From positions 186,001 to 250,000 of the forward strand of contig JAWKTX010000008.1 of assembly GCA_041398825.1 (NCBI GenBank): 64,000 bases of DNA, written 5' to 3'. Both the position numbers and the translations under genes were made by a program. The notes beneath the pieces are model-generated. The model worked only from the letters and a program-made list of their open reading frames with translations. It did no database searches and was not told where the DNA came from. Of this stretch, positions 46,827-57,397 are shown piece after piece (positions within the stretch are counted from its first letter, which is position 1; each line of letters begins with the position of its first letter). Source of the stretch: Planctomycetaceae bacterium. GTDB lineage: Bacteria; Planctomycetota; Planctomycetia; Planctomycetales; Planctomycetaceae.

Positions 46827-47899
46827 GACTTCCCCAGAAGCGATGCAATGTTCTGTGTTGTTGGAGAATGAATCACGCCGCGTTCTGTGATCAATGCTGT
46901 AATCAGCGACGCCGGTGTTACGTCGAACGCCGGGTTGTAAACGGCGGCTTCCATCGGCGCTGTGATTCGGCCAAATCCACAGCGAATCTCATCGGCCGAC
47001 CGTTGTTCGATGGGAATCAGACTTCCATCCGGAATGTTGAAATCAAATGTGCTCGATGGCGCCGCGACGTAAAACGGAATGCCATGATGTTTCGCAAGGA
47101 CGGCCACCCCGTACGTCCCAATCTTGTTGGCCGCATCACCGTTTGCCGCAATTCGATCAGCCCCGGTGATCACCGCCTGAATTCGCCCTTCTTTCATCAC
47201 TTGTGCCGCCATGTTATCGCAAATCACGGTCACGGGAATTTGTCGGCGAGACAATTCCCACGCCGTCAGACGACTCCCCTGCAACAGCGGACGCGTCTCA
47301 TCTGCAAAGACGTGCAGTCGTTTTCCGGCCCGATGGGCAGAATAGATCACGGACAAAGCCGTACCGTCGCCTGCTGTGGCCAATGCTCCGGCATTGCAGT
47401 GAGTCAGAATGGAGGCGGATTCGGGCAGCAACGCCGCACCGTGTTCGCCCATCTGCCGACACATTTGAACGTCTTCCTGATGGATACGTTTTGCTTCTGC
47501 AAGCAGTCCGTCATGGATCTCGGCGGGCGGCAGATCATGAAGTGATGCCGCATGCCGCTCCATTCGATCCAGTGCCCAGAATAAATTGACGGCCGTCGGT
47601 CGACTTGTTGCGAGAAAATGACTGACCTGCTTCAGACTGTTTGCAAATTCATCGGCGGTTCCGTGTCGGTGAGGTTGTGTTCCGACGACGACACCATAGG
47701 CCGCAGCCACCCCGATGGCCGGAGCTCCTCGAACTCGCAACACCTTGATTGCATCCCAGACAACTTCCACTGTGGGGCAGGAGATTTCCTGAAAAACCTC
47801 GGGAAGCAATGTCTGATCAATCATCCACAGCACACCGGATTCTGCATCGCCCTTCCAGTGAAGCGTCTGAAAATCGGAACCGGATTTGTCGTCGTTCAT
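46823..47899 (-). CDS. mtnA: S-methyl-5-thioribose-1-phosphate isomerase
   Basis: About 358 aa from ATG 47899; an in-frame start at 47965 adds 22 unlikely residues. It begins the family fold with 'QTLHWKGDAESGVLWMIDQT' and contains 'RGAPAIGVAAAYGV', 'ILTHCNAGALATAGDGTAL' (catalytic Cys), 'TGADRIAANGDAANKIGTYG' (catalytic Asp) and 'VAAPSSTFD'. It interconverts methylthioribose-1-P and methylthioribulose-1-P in methionine salvage. No other salvage gene is nearby. Its stop overlaps the start of the thioredoxin-like giant. Confidence 0.95.
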   Translation of the reverse strand: MNDDKSGSDFQTLHWKGDAESGVLWMIDQTLLPEVFQEISCPTVEVVWDAIKVLRVRGAPAIGVAAAYGVVVGTQPHRHGTADEFANSLKQVSHFLATSRPTAVNLFWALDRMERHAASLHDLPPAEIHDGLLAEAKRIHQEDVQMCRQMGEHGAALLPESASILTHCNAGALATAGDGTALSVIYSAHRAGKRLHVFADETRPLLQGSRLTAWELSRRQIPVTVICDNMAAQVMKEGRIQAVITGADRIAANGDAANKIGTYGVAVLAKHHGIPFYVAAPSSTFDFNIPDGSLIPIEQRSADEIRCGFGRITAPMEAAVYNPAFDVTPASLITALITERGVIHSPTTQNIASLLGKS

Positions 47900-48097
47900 C
47901 GGATTACCATTCTGCCGCGCCACGACACGGTCCTGCGTTGCACCGAGATCACAGGGCACGGTCATTACCTTGCATGTCGCATTGGATTTGCCGGACTAAG
48001 AATTCCGGACGGAGATCTTCGGACAATAACTGACCTTCAGCGGGATCGAACATTTGCTGATCAGCTGAAGGGCAACGGGACAAAATGCAGACGTCCG

Positions 48098-49714
48098 TTA
48101 CTGAGCGGACTGCGCCTGAAATTGTTCAGACAATTCGTTCCATCGCCGTTCCAGCTGCGTCACTTTTTCCGGATGGGCAGTTGCCAGATTAGTGGATTCC
48201 CCACGATCTTTGCTCAGGTCGTACAGTTCCCAGGGTTCGCCATTGGAAGCGACGATCTTCCAGTCCCCAAGTCTCAAAGCTCGATGATTGTCGTGGCACC
48301 ACCAGAGTTCTTCATGCGTAACGGTTCCATCCTCTTTGAAAAGGGGCACCAGACTGTGACCGGGCGCTTTGGGGACGGGTTCGCCCTGCCATTCTTCCGG
48401 GGCTCTTGTACCGGCAACGTCCAGAACTGTCGGGACGATATCAATCAGGTGTCCCGGGGTATGACGCAATTCGCCTCTGGAGGTGATTCCTTTGGGCCAG
48501 TGAGCGATCAGCTCTGTTGAAATGCCACCTTCGTGCACCCAGGTTTTGTGTCGACGATGGGGAGTGTTGGCAAGGCTTGAAAAGCCAGGCCCCAGGCAGA
48601 GAAAGGTCTCGCCGGATCCCATCGGAGCGTCGGGATTGTGGCTGTCTCCTCGCACCATGATTTCAGCACTGGCCCCGTTGTCCGAGGCAAACAGAATCAG
48701 TGTGTTCTCGAAGGCATTCATCTGTTTCAGTTGACTGATCACGCGACCAATCTCCTGATCCATTCGGTCGACCATGGCAGCATGGATCGCCATTTTTGTT
48801 GCCTGAAACTCCTGCTGGGTTTCGGTGAGTTCATTCCACGGCAGAGGACGAAAGATTTCGCCGGGTCCCAGCTTGTCCAGATCTTTCGGGAAATCATAAG
48901 GTGGACCCAGTTCGCGTTCCATTTGAGGTGGATCGTGGTGAATGATTCCAAGGTCTTTCATGCGCTGTCCGCGTGACTGCTGAGCTTTGTTCCATCCCTG
49001 CAGATAGGTCGTGCGATACTTATCAATATCTTCCTGTAACGCGTGAAGAGGAAAATGGGGCGACGTAAACGCGATGTAACTCAGGAATGGCCGATCCGGG
49101 TGTTCAGATGCATGTTCCTGGAGACACTCAATGGCATGATTGGCGATATGCGTTGTGGCATAGTAATTTGTTCCGCGTTCCACCGGAGGCAGCTTTTGAT
49201 CATCCTGTGTGTGGCGCTTGGGATAAAAGAACCGATCATGATCTTCCAGTGAATAAGAACGATCGAATCCCCCATCCAGCTGCTTCCCGTCGATGTGCCA
49301 TTTGCCGGAATGATACGATCGATACCCGGCTGACTTCAGCAAAGCCGGAAGCAGCGGTGCCCATGCTGGCCGCTGTCCCTGTCCGCCACGGCGTCCTGTT
49401 CCAAAATGAGCGTCCCGCCGGACCTGTTGCGCGTAGTAGCCGGTCATAATCACGGCCCGCGATGGCCAGCAGCGGGCCGTATTGTAGAACTGGGTGAATC
49501 GCAGGCCATTGGCGGCCAGTGAATCAAGATTGGGTGTTTGAATTTCTCCGCCATAGCAGCCGGCATCCGAATAGCCCATATCGTCCGCCAGTATCACGAT
49601 AATGTTGGGGCGGGCGGCAGAATCGTCGGAAGCCGCTTTAGCGACTGGAGTTGCCGCCAGACAGGCCAGGAGGGCCAGAATGAATCCTGCACTTATCGGT
49701 TGCACCAGGTTCAT
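48098..49714 (-). CDS. Exported arylsulfatase (formylglycine type)
   Basis: I chose ATG 49714 because it opens a signal peptide ('ISAGFILALLACLAATPVAKA'); the frame is open to 50101 but that extension has no coding look. 538 aa. N-terminal metal site 'RPNIIVILADDMGYSDAGCYG'; the active-site signature 'CWPSR' near residue 83 is the CxPSR motif whose Cys becomes formylglycine. 'HFPLHALQEDIDKY' and 'ASDNGASAEIMVRGDSHNPD' follow. The C-terminal domain ends with 'LYDLSKDRGESTNLA'. It cleaves sulfate esters, probably from marine polysaccharides, in the periplasm. The 48098 stop is 198 nt from the mtnA start, same strand. Confidence 0.93.
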   Translation of the reverse strand: MNLVQPISAGFILALLACLAATPVAKAASDDSAARPNIIVILADDMGYSDAGCYGGEIQTPNLDSLAANGLRFTQFYNTARCWPSRAVIMTGYYAQQVRRDAHFGTGRRGGQGQRPAWAPLLPALLKSAGYRSYHSGKWHIDGKQLDGGFDRSYSLEDHDRFFYPKRHTQDDQKLPPVERGTNYYATTHIANHAIECLQEHASEHPDRPFLSYIAFTSPHFPLHALQEDIDKYRTTYLQGWNKAQQSRGQRMKDLGIIHHDPPQMERELGPPYDFPKDLDKLGPGEIFRPLPWNELTETQQEFQATKMAIHAAMVDRMDQEIGRVISQLKQMNAFENTLILFASDNGASAEIMVRGDSHNPDAPMGSGETFLCLGPGFSSLANTPHRRHKTWVHEGGISTELIAHWPKGITSRGELRHTPGHLIDIVPTVLDVAGTRAPEEWQGEPVPKAPGHSLVPLFKEDGTVTHEELWWCHDNHRALRLGDWKIVASNGEPWELYDLSKDRGESTNLATAHPEKVTQLERRWNELSEQFQAQSAQ

Positions 49715-50309
49715 TTGGTGCAACAGCCATGGTGCTCTTCTCCGTGGAGTTATTGGGACACGCGTTCTTAACTCTTTCGGGGCGGTGAACATGAGTTTTG
49801 CTGATTCCTGACTGGCGATACCGTCTGCGAAAAAAGGGCCAAAGGACCGGGGCGGCAACCCCATGGCGCTCCTCTGGCTGGCACGAACAGGAAGGTCCCG
49901 TTCACTCATCATTCTACGGTCCTGCGGCAACCGGACACAACCAGGGAGAATTCTGATCATGGCACGAAACAGGAAACGCCAGGCGACGAAGGTGTTTGGT
50001 GTTGTGATTTGATTACAGCTGGTACGCGACCGTGGACGGCAGACGGACCAGACGTGCTCGGTCAGAACCTCGCGGTTTTTCACGAACGATTGCGATACCA
50101 CCCGTTCTCATCGGTATCGCTGCGTACCCAGGCCAAGCTTTAGTCGCTTGGATTCTAGCCGCCATCATTGAGGGGGCACGCCGTGGAACTTCCTGTTCAG
50201 TGCAGCGGGCGACCGACTTGTCTTCAAATTGTTGGGTGGACCATCTATTGAACCACCTCTGGCTTCCGGGCTGGCTTGCAGTAGCATTGAATCCTGAGGT
50301 GGGGTGATG
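49715..50309. other. Region upstream of the sulfatase
   Basis: About 600 bases between the sulfatase start and the transposase relic. It contains a non-coding in-frame extension of the sulfatase frame and should carry its promoter. No other supported feature. Confidence 0.35.
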
Positions 50310-51134
50310 CGATTGGCGTCGCGGCATTTGGTGAATTGGTCGACGGCGTCCAGCCAAAGTTCAGCCGACAAATTCAGTCTGCCCAGAATCGGTAGAGTGC
50401 TCTCTCGAGCAGCGCCCCATTTGCCGAGCTTCAACTGGCGGCCCGTCTGTCGAGAAGCTCCAGATGCTGCGGCAACGACATGATGAGACACCGCCTTTGC
50501 TGGATGCTCGGCGAATCGGACATTTCTCGCGAACCTACTTTCTCTTCAGCTCAAGTTCTACCGGAGTAAGCCATCCAGCCTATTGGCGGTGTTCGATCCG
50601 CACACCCTCTGCATCTACCGTGAAAACGTCGTCGGCTGTTTTCAGATCGGCAATGCGTCCAGGAGCACTCGTGAAGTCGCTCTTCTAGGGAGTCGCCGCG
50701 AGTCCCGCTCGAACGGGATTCAGACCCACATACGCCATGCACGCTGCGATCGCCGCTTCGTTGGGAAGCACGGTGGCCTTGAAACGCACTAACCACGAAA
50801 TGCTCGACAGCCGAGCCCGAGGTTCGAGCAGCATTTTTCCATCGGCCATCAGGTGAGAGAATTGAGATTTTGTTACAGAGGCCTCCGCCAAAGAACCAGC
50901 CTGGCTGCAACGCTGAGGTAACGGCGTCCACTACCGACGAGCCACCTCTTCGTCCGACCAATCTTTCGCAACATCCGACCGACTTCTCAGGATGAGATGC
51001 AGATGATTGGACATCATCGAAAGACAAAGGACGTCCACGTCAAAGATTCCGGCCAGAAACTCCAGCTGTTGCTCCGGGATGCCCCCAATTCTCCGCGAAT
51101 TGAAGGACGCTCCACCAAGAAGTGAAAGCTTCAA
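50310..51134 (-). pseudogene. REP-associated tyrosine transposase (RAYT) relic
   Basis: Pieces in several minus-strand frames: 'LLGGASFNSRRIGGIPEQQ' and 'LEFLAGIFDVDVLCLSMMSN', then 'HLHLILRSRSDVAKDWSDEE' (the HUH motif, about 51134-50931); 'PRARLSSISWLVRF', 'ATVLPNEAAIAACMAYVGLN' and 'PVRAGLAATP' (about 50830-50685); and 'LPILGRLNLSAELWLDAVDQ' (about 50410-50340). The order matches RAYT proteins such as the intact one at 58727-59593. The 'GRFWEGRFK' stretch between 'SWLVRF' and 'ATVL' is deleted, and frameshifts separate the pieces. Not functional. Confidence 0.82.
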
Positions 51135-51532
51135 TGAATATTTAGAATTTCCAACCCATAGTGAATCGCTAGTTACGCGTTATTCCTCGGCCAAGCGATT
51201 CGTAGGGTGAATCGCTACATGTTTCTGCCGCAAACGAATGCTGTTCGAACGTTGAGAGCCTGCGGACCTTCATTGTATCCGCGGTAACTGAGTCTGCGGG
51301 CTTGTAAACTATTGCCCGTACGGTACTCTGGGTGCGTGACTGATAAGTCCCCACATTAACAGAGCCACTGCTGAACATTTTGTCAGGTGTTTGGCAATGC
51401 AGTGCATTCGCCTCTGCATACCTTGATGCCTACTTGGCAGTACAGAAGTACATCCATATGGCGAATACTAGCCGAATTTCACGACGCAGAGATTGGGAAA
51501 ACGCGGGCTCAACAGTTCTCGGAGTTTAAACC
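51135..51532. other. Upstream region of the helicase-nuclease gene with short repeats
   Basis: About 400 bases. 'GTGAATCGCTA' occurs twice (51161-51171 and 51207-51217), with the inverted copy 'AGCGATTC' (51194-51201) between. These could be remnants of a mobile element end or regulatory half-sites. No gene is supported. Confidence 0.4.
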
Positions 51533-54500
51533 TTGGAAGTGACAGCAGACACCACAGACCCGACTTTCTCGATTCATGCTGAGTTGGTGGGTAGCATCAA
51601 TTTCGCTGGTTATCAGAACTCTGTGCCTGTTTTGAAGTCGTTGAGCGTACGCAACAATGGCTCGTTTACGGCACGTGATCTAAAGCTATCCTGTGAAGTA
51701 ATGCCCTCAGTTGCGCGGAGCCGTGTGTGGCACATTGATCGAATCGAACCTGAAGAAGAACTTGAGATCTTCGACCGTAAGATCGATCTCGAGCCTCAGT
51801 ACTTGAGCGGGTTGAATGAAGCAGAACTCGGCCGAGTCGATTTGTGTTTGGTCGCCGCGGATGAGGAACTGGCCCGAGTCAGTTTCGATATACGAGTCCT
51901 GGCCCGCGATGAATGGGGAGGCTTTGCCTCTGGCCCGGAATTACTGGCGGCGTTTGTCATGCCAAATGATCCGGCCGTTGCTCGATTGATGAAGAAAGCT
52001 GGTGATACGCTTGGCCAACATGGACACTCGACGGCGCTGGATGGGTATCAGTCTCGCGACCTGCGTCGAGCATACATGCTGGCTGCTGCGGCATGGTCAG
52101 CCGTCGCTGCAGAGAAGCTAACTTACTCGAATCCACCGAGCAGTTTTGAGAAATCTGGACAGAAGACTCGTCGGCCATCTGTCGTGTTACAAAACGGCCT
52201 CGCAACCTGTCTTGATTCGACTTTGCTGTTTGCGTCTCTGATTGAAGGGATCGGCCTGAACTCAGTGATTGTCTTCCAACAAGGGCATTGCTTCGCAGGC
52301 GTGTGGCTTGCCGATACTACGTTGAAACATCTTATTGAAACGGATGTCAGCGAAGTCAGAAAGGCAATTACAGCGAAAGAGCTGATCGTCTTCGAGACGA
52401 CTCTGATTACACAATCCCCTCCTGCTCGTTTTCAGGATGCTCAGGCCACGGCGGTCAAATCATTGAATCGAGAGAATGACGCCCGATTTGTTGCGGCCGT
52501 CGATATTGCAAGAGCGCGGTTGGCTCAGATCCGACCGCTCGCTTCGCACGAGTCAAATGAGAATCAGCCCACGGTTGCTGACAATCATGATTCTGGAACA
52601 GTGCCGCTTCCGAAAGTACCGGACCTCCCCGATCATCGAAGAATCGACCAGCCGGAAGAACTTCCGACGACTCCTCGAGGCCGCATCGAACGCTGGCAGA
52701 GCAAGTTGCTGGATCTGTCCCTACGCAACCGGCTCCTTAGCTTTAAGGACTCGAAACAGGTCGTGCCGTTCGTTTGTCCGGACGTGCCGCAGCTTGAAGA
52801 TGCATTGGCTTCGGGAAAGAAAGTTCGTCTGATATCGCTGCCTGAGGAGAATCCAGTCGGTGAACGAGACGAGGCGCTCCATCAACGTGCGAATCGCAAA
52901 GACCTGAACACAGAGTTCGCACGCTTGGCGTTGGCTCGAAACGAACTGGCTTCACCGCTGTCGAAGAAGGAATTGGACGGTCGACTGATTGAGCTGTATC
53001 GCAAGACGAAAAATGACCTCGCTGAGGGTGGTTCCAATACTCTGTTTCTGGCCGCTGGGTTTCTCTCGTGGCGACGGGCAGCGGATAACGCGGTTTCATA
53101 TCAGGCCCCTCTTCTGCTTGTGCCGGTGAAGTTGGTTCGAGCGACAGCAGCCTCTCCGTTTTGTCTTGCCAGTCATGAAGACGATGTTTGCTTCAATGCG
53201 ACACTGATTCAGATGCTGAAGAAGGATTTTGGCTGTGATCTCACGGCTCTCGAATCGAATCTTCCCACAGATCAAAACGGTGTCGATGTTAGTCAGGTGT
53301 TTGAAATGGTACGGCGAGCAGTCCGTCAGGTACCCGGCTTCGAAGTCGTTGACGAAACGGCACTGTCAACATTTACTTTTGCCAAGTACTTGATGTGGAA
53401 GGACCTAACAGATCGACTTGAGCAGTTGACGCAAAATCGTGTTGTCCGCCATCTCGTGCAAAACCCCGACAAGGAATTTCAACCCGCAGTGTCGACACCG
53501 TTTCCACGCAATCGGGATATCGACAGGAAGTACCCACCCGGTCAGTTGGTTCATCCTCTTCCAGCGGATTCATCGCAGTTGGCGGCGATTGCTGCTGCGG
53601 ATGCGGGGCACGACTTCGTGTTGATTGGGCCTCCGGGGACAGGAAAAAGTCAGACCATTGCAAACTTGATTGCGAATTGTCTGGCCAGCCGAAAGACTGT
53701 GTTGTTTGTTGCAGAGAAAACTGCTGCATTGGATGTAGTCTACAGGCGTCTAAAGAATCACGGACTTGGCGACTACTGTCTGGAGCTTCATTCGAACAAG
53801 GCGGAGCGGAAGAGCTTCCTGACGCAGCTCACGGATGCATGGAAGGCCAACGAGTACTCGAACGCGGACAGGTGGCTGGAAATCAGTGATCGAATGAGAA
53901 TTCGAAGGGATCAGCTGAACGTGTACGTCGATGCTCTTCACGAAGAGCACTCGAACGGTTGGTCGGTCTTTCGTGCAATGGGCGTTTCAGTCAAGGGCGG
54001 TTCTTCGACAGTTGTTCCTCAAATCGATTGGCCGCCTACGATCAAACACGACAAATCAAAATATCAGGAGCTGGTTCGTTCGATCGAAGAACTGAGTCTG
54101 ACTCGAAAAGAAGTCGGAGCCATACAGAAGCCTCCGTTTCTGACCATTCGAGAATGGTCTGCCGTCCGGGAAAAAGAGTTGTTTCAGGAAGCTGCCATAC
54201 TGAGGAAAGCGGTAGCTCATCTGAGGCATACGTTACACGCATTTGCATACGGAATTGGTGTTGCCGATGTGTCTGATTCATCCAGCGATAAGCTTCAGGT
54301 TTATAGCAAGGTCGCCAAAGAACTGATCGCGACAGCAACCGAGAACTTCGGAATCATCTTTCACAAACATTTCGCCCAGCTTTCGATGCATGTGGATTCT
54401 CTGGAATCTTCGATTCGTGTGCTTCAGAAAGAGACCGCTCTGTTGAAGGCGGAGTACTCTGAAACTGTTCTTATGGAGATTCCGATCGATGAGATTGAGA

Positions 54501-57397
54501 AAGAATGGCGAGCGGCCAATACAAAATTCTGGCCTCTGTCGTTGCTGGCCAAACGACGCGTGCAAAAGTTGCTGCAAACCTATGCGTCGTCGGGGATGGC
54601 AGAACCTGCGACAGATCTTGCCGCCATTCGCAATCTACAACAGGAAATACAGCGAATTGACGCAAGTCCTCTAGCGAATCAACCGGTTCATTGGAAAGGT
54701 CGTGATTCCGACCCGGCAAAGATGCGTAGTCACCTTGCCAAAGGCAAAGAGCTCAAGCAAGCCGTCATCGAACTGGGCAAACACACGGGCCAACTGAATG
54801 TGATCTCTCAGAAACTACATCCCGTGCTTGGAAGAGACTCGTCGTCACATCCTGTCACCTTGGCTGCGAAACAATTTCTTGCAGCGATAAACGCCTTTGC
54901 CGAGTCCGTTCGAAAATTCCGTAATGTTGCAGGCGGCTCACCGATCACGAAAGGATCTCAGTCGATCATCGAAGATGTAGAGAACCAACTGGCAACTCTG
55001 GACGCCGGCAAAAGCTCATTGCGAAAGTGGATTGAATGGCACGAGATCACGGAACGCGTCACTCGACTTGGGCTCTCGTCCTTTGTGGCAGCAATGGAAT
55101 CTGGAACATTGACTCCTGAAGAAGCTCCTGCGGTTTTTCAACTGGCATACGTCCGCTGGTGGCTTCCTACCGCGATCGACAGCAGTGACGCATTGCGAAG
55201 ATTTCAACGCTACAAGCATGAGGATGCGATCCGTGAGTTCCGAGACCTGGACGATGAAGCGAGAGTTGAAGCGTCTCTCACGGTTCGACGAGAACTGAAA
55301 CATCAACTGCCCGATCCGAACACGGTCCCGCGACAATCCGAATTGGGGATCCTGCGGCATCAGGCTCAACTTCAGCGGCCAAGCAAAACCATCCGAGAGC
55401 TTATCCGGAGTATGCCGACAAGCTTCGGAAAGCTCGCCCTGTCTTCTGATGTCTCCCTTTCGATCGCCCAGTACCTGCCGCCCGATCAGGCGATCTTTGA
55501 TGTTGTCATTTTTGACGAGGCATCTCAGATCACTACGTGGGATGCCATCGGCGCTATCGCGCGAGGACGACAGACAATCATCGTGGGCGACCCAAAACAG
55601 TTGCCGCCGACCAACTTCTTCGGGCGTACTGAAGATGACGCGAGCAACGATGAAATGGAAGATCACGAGAAGGATCTGGAGAGCATTCTTGACGAGGTGA
55701 AGGCGTCTGGAATCCCCACGATGCAACTCAACTGGCACTATCGTAGTAGTCACGAATCACTCATCGCGTTTTCGAATTATCACTACTACGGAAACGAACT
55801 GATCACTTTTCCGTCTGCGGTCACTGCAGATTTAGGTGTTTCGCTGAAGTACCAGCCCAAGGGTTCTTTTGATCGAGGGAGAAGTCGCACGAATCGAGAA
55901 GAAGCTCGCGCGATTGTGTCCGACGCGGTCGGGCGTATGAAACGCTGGATGAAATTGACTGCGGAGGAGCGGCCTACGCTGGGTGTCATTACATTCAATA
56001 GCCAGCAGCAATCGCTGGTTATGGATCTGTTCGATCAGGCGCGCCGCAACGCGCCGGAGATTGAGTGGTTCTTTGACGATTCGCGCATCGAACCGACTGT
56101 CGTGAAAAACCTGGAGAATGTTCAGGGCGACGAGCGGGATGTGATGCTCTTTTCCATTGCGTTTGGTCCAGACGCAACAGGAAAGATTTCGCTCAACTTT
56201 GGAGCACTCAATCGAGCGGGCGGCGAACGGCGACTGAATGTGGCCGTCACTCGCGCCCGTAAGGAGTTGGTTGTCTATTCGTCGTTTCGAGCAGACCAGC
56301 TAAATGCCGACGGAGCCAAGCACATTGGTGTTCGCCATCTCAAGGAATTTCTGGACTATGCCGAACGCGGTCCCGTGGCGCTGCATGGTCAAGCCAAAGG
56401 TTCTATGGGAGGATTTGATTCACCGTTCGAAGAAGCTGTTTCGGAACAATTGCAATCTCGAGGTTGGCAAGTTGTTTCGCAGATCGGCGTTTCAGCGTTC
56501 CGAATCGATCTTGGAGTTGTCCATCCTGACAAACCAGGTACGTACCTGGCCGGGATTGAATGCGACGGCGCGACCTATCATCGATCGGCAACCGCTCAAG
56601 ATCGCGATAAGATTCGAGAGCAGGTTCTACGACACCTCGGCTGGGAGATCGTGCGAATCTGGTCCACCGACTGGTGGGCGGACAGCGACGCAGCCGCCGA
56701 ACGATTGCACATAGCGCTTACGGACCTCCTGGGGCGTAAACGCGAGAACGACCGACTGCGAGATGAGCAGGAAGCTGCCGAGCAAACAGAGTCAGAGTGG
56801 ACTGACGACGAAGTCAGCTCGACTGAAGAGGTTCCCGAAGAAGAACCAGTAAGTGAGATTCAACATGATACGGACCGCCTGGTTCGCTATCGCCCGTTCG
56901 ACGGCGACGGCTTTACAATCCAACCAGAAGCGTTCTTCGACAAAGACTACACCGAAACTCTGAAAGCCCTGACGCTGGCGGCTCTGGAAAAGGAATCTCC
57001 TATCCGGGAAGACATCCTCTGTCAGCGAATTGCCCGACTGCACAACATTAGCCGAACGACCAGCAGAGTGCGTGATCGTGTCTTGTTTCTGATTCCACAG
57101 GTTGCATCCACCGACGAATCGTCTGGTCGATTCTTGTGGTATCCTGGCACTCCGATTGAAACAACCGACTATAGACATCCCGACACGGAAGAAAGTCGGC
57201 GCTCGGTAGACCAAATCTCATTGGCAGAACTTTGTGACTTTGCGATCAGTCATAATGATATTCTGAAGGAATCTAATTCCGCCGTTGGACTGGCAAGGAA
57301 ACTTGGTATCGCGAGGTTAAGCGCTTCGGCAAGAGACCGACTTCAGGAAGCAGTCAACCGAGCTGCTGAACTCTTTGTCGAACGAAGTCAAATTTAG
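51533..57397 (+). CDS. DUF4011/DUF3320 SF1 helicase with endonuclease domain (probable defence protein)
   Basis: 1954 aa. A TTG start is favoured because 'ggag' lies 8 nt upstream. By rough residue: beta-sandwich 10-120; transglutaminase-like segment 225-260 ('CLDSTLLFASLIEGIGL', 'QQGHCFAGVWL' giving a Cys/His pair); DUF4011 385-540; SF1 helicase with 'GPPGTGKSQT' (about 699), 'VIFDEASQ' (about 1327), 'GDPKQLPP' (about 1352) and 'GGERRLNVAVTRARKEL'; a Vsr/MTES_1575-type nuclease 1625-1720 ('SPFEEAVSEQL', 'FRIDLGVVHP', 'GIECDGATYH'); and DUF3320 near 1790-1850. Proteins with this layout are sporadic and associated with defence islands. The likely role is nucleic-acid unwinding and cutting. It stands alone between a dead transposase and RHS debris. 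Confidence 0.88.
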   Translation: MEVTADTTDPTFSIHAELVGSINFAGYQNSVPVLKSLSVRNNGSFTARDLKLSCEVMPSVARSRVWHIDRIEPEEELEIFDRKIDLEPQYLSGLNEAELGRVDLCLVAADEELARVSFDIRVLARDEWGGFASGPELLAAFVMPNDPAVARLMKKAGDTLGQHGHSTALDGYQSRDLRRAYMLAAAAWSAVAAEKLTYSNPPSSFEKSGQKTRRPSVVLQNGLATCLDSTLLFASLIEGIGLNSVIVFQQGHCFAGVWLADTTLKHLIETDVSEVRKAITAKELIVFETTLITQSPPARFQDAQATAVKSLNRENDARFVAAVDIARARLAQIRPLASHESNENQPTVADNHDSGTVPLPKVPDLPDHRRIDQPEELPTTPRGRIERWQSKLLDLSLRNRLLSFKDSKQVVPFVCPDVPQLEDALASGKKVRLISLPEENPVGERDEALHQRANRKDLNTEFARLALARNELASPLSKKELDGRLIELYRKTKNDLAEGGSNTLFLAAGFLSWRRAADNAVSYQAPLLLVPVKLVRATAASPFCLASHEDDVCFNATLIQMLKKDFGCDLTALESNLPTDQNGVDVSQVFEMVRRAVRQVPGFEVVDETALSTFTFAKYLMWKDLTDRLEQLTQNRVVRHLVQNPDKEFQPAVSTPFPRNRDIDRKYPPGQLVHPLPADSSQLAAIAAADAGHDFVLIGPPGTGKSQTIANLIANCLASRKTVLFVAEKTAALDVVYRRLKNHGLGDYCLELHSNKAERKSFLTQLTDAWKANEYSNADRWLEISDRMRIRRDQLNVYVDALHEEHSNGWSVFRAMGVSVKGGSSTVVPQIDWPPTIKHDKSKYQELVRSIEELSLTRKEVGAIQKPPFLTIREWSAVREKELFQEAAILRKAVAHLRHTLHAFAYGIGVADVSDSSSDKLQVYSKVAKELIATATENFGIIFHKHFAQLSMHVDSLESSIRVLQKETALLKAEYSETVLMEIPIDEIEKEWRAANTKFWPLSLLAKRRVQKLLQTYASSGMAEPATDLAAIRNLQQEIQRIDASPLANQPVHWKGRDSDPAKMRSHLAKGKELKQAVIELGKHTGQLNVISQKLHPVLGRDSSSHPVTLAAKQFLAAINAFAESVRKFRNVAGGSPITKGSQSIIEDVENQLATLDAGKSSLRKWIEWHEITERVTRLGLSSFVAAMESGTLTPEEAPAVFQLAYVRWWLPTAIDSSDALRRFQRYKHEDAIREFRDLDDEARVEASLTVRRELKHQLPDPNTVPRQSELGILRHQAQLQRPSKTIRELIRSMPTSFGKLALSSDVSLSIAQYLPPDQAIFDVVIFDEASQITTWDAIGAIARGRQTIIVGDPKQLPPTNFFGRTEDDASNDEMEDHEKDLESILDEVKASGIPTMQLNWHYRSSHESLIAFSNYHYYGNELITFPSAVTADLGVSLKYQPKGSFDRGRSRTNREEARAIVSDAVGRMKRWMKLTAEERPTLGVITFNSQQQSLVMDLFDQARRNAPEIEWFFDDSRIEPTVVKNLENVQGDERDVMLFSIAFGPDATGKISLNFGALNRAGGERRLNVAVTRARKELVVYSSFRADQLNADGAKHIGVRHLKEFLDYAERGPVALHGQAKGSMGGFDSPFEEAVSEQLQSRGWQVVSQIGVSAFRIDLGVVHPDKPGTYLAGIECDGATYHRSATAQDRDKIREQVLRHLGWEIVRIWSTDWWADSDAAAERLHIALTDLLGRKRENDRLRDEQEAAEQTESEWTDDEVSSTEEVPEEEPVSEIQHDTDRLVRYRPFDGDGFTIQPEAFFDKDYTETLKALTLAALEKESPIREDILCQRIARLHNISRTTSRVRDRVLFLIPQVASTDESSGRFLWYPGTPIETTDYRHPDTEESRRSVDQISLAELCDFAISHNDILKESNSAVGLARKLGIARLSASARDRLQEAVNRAAELFVERSQI

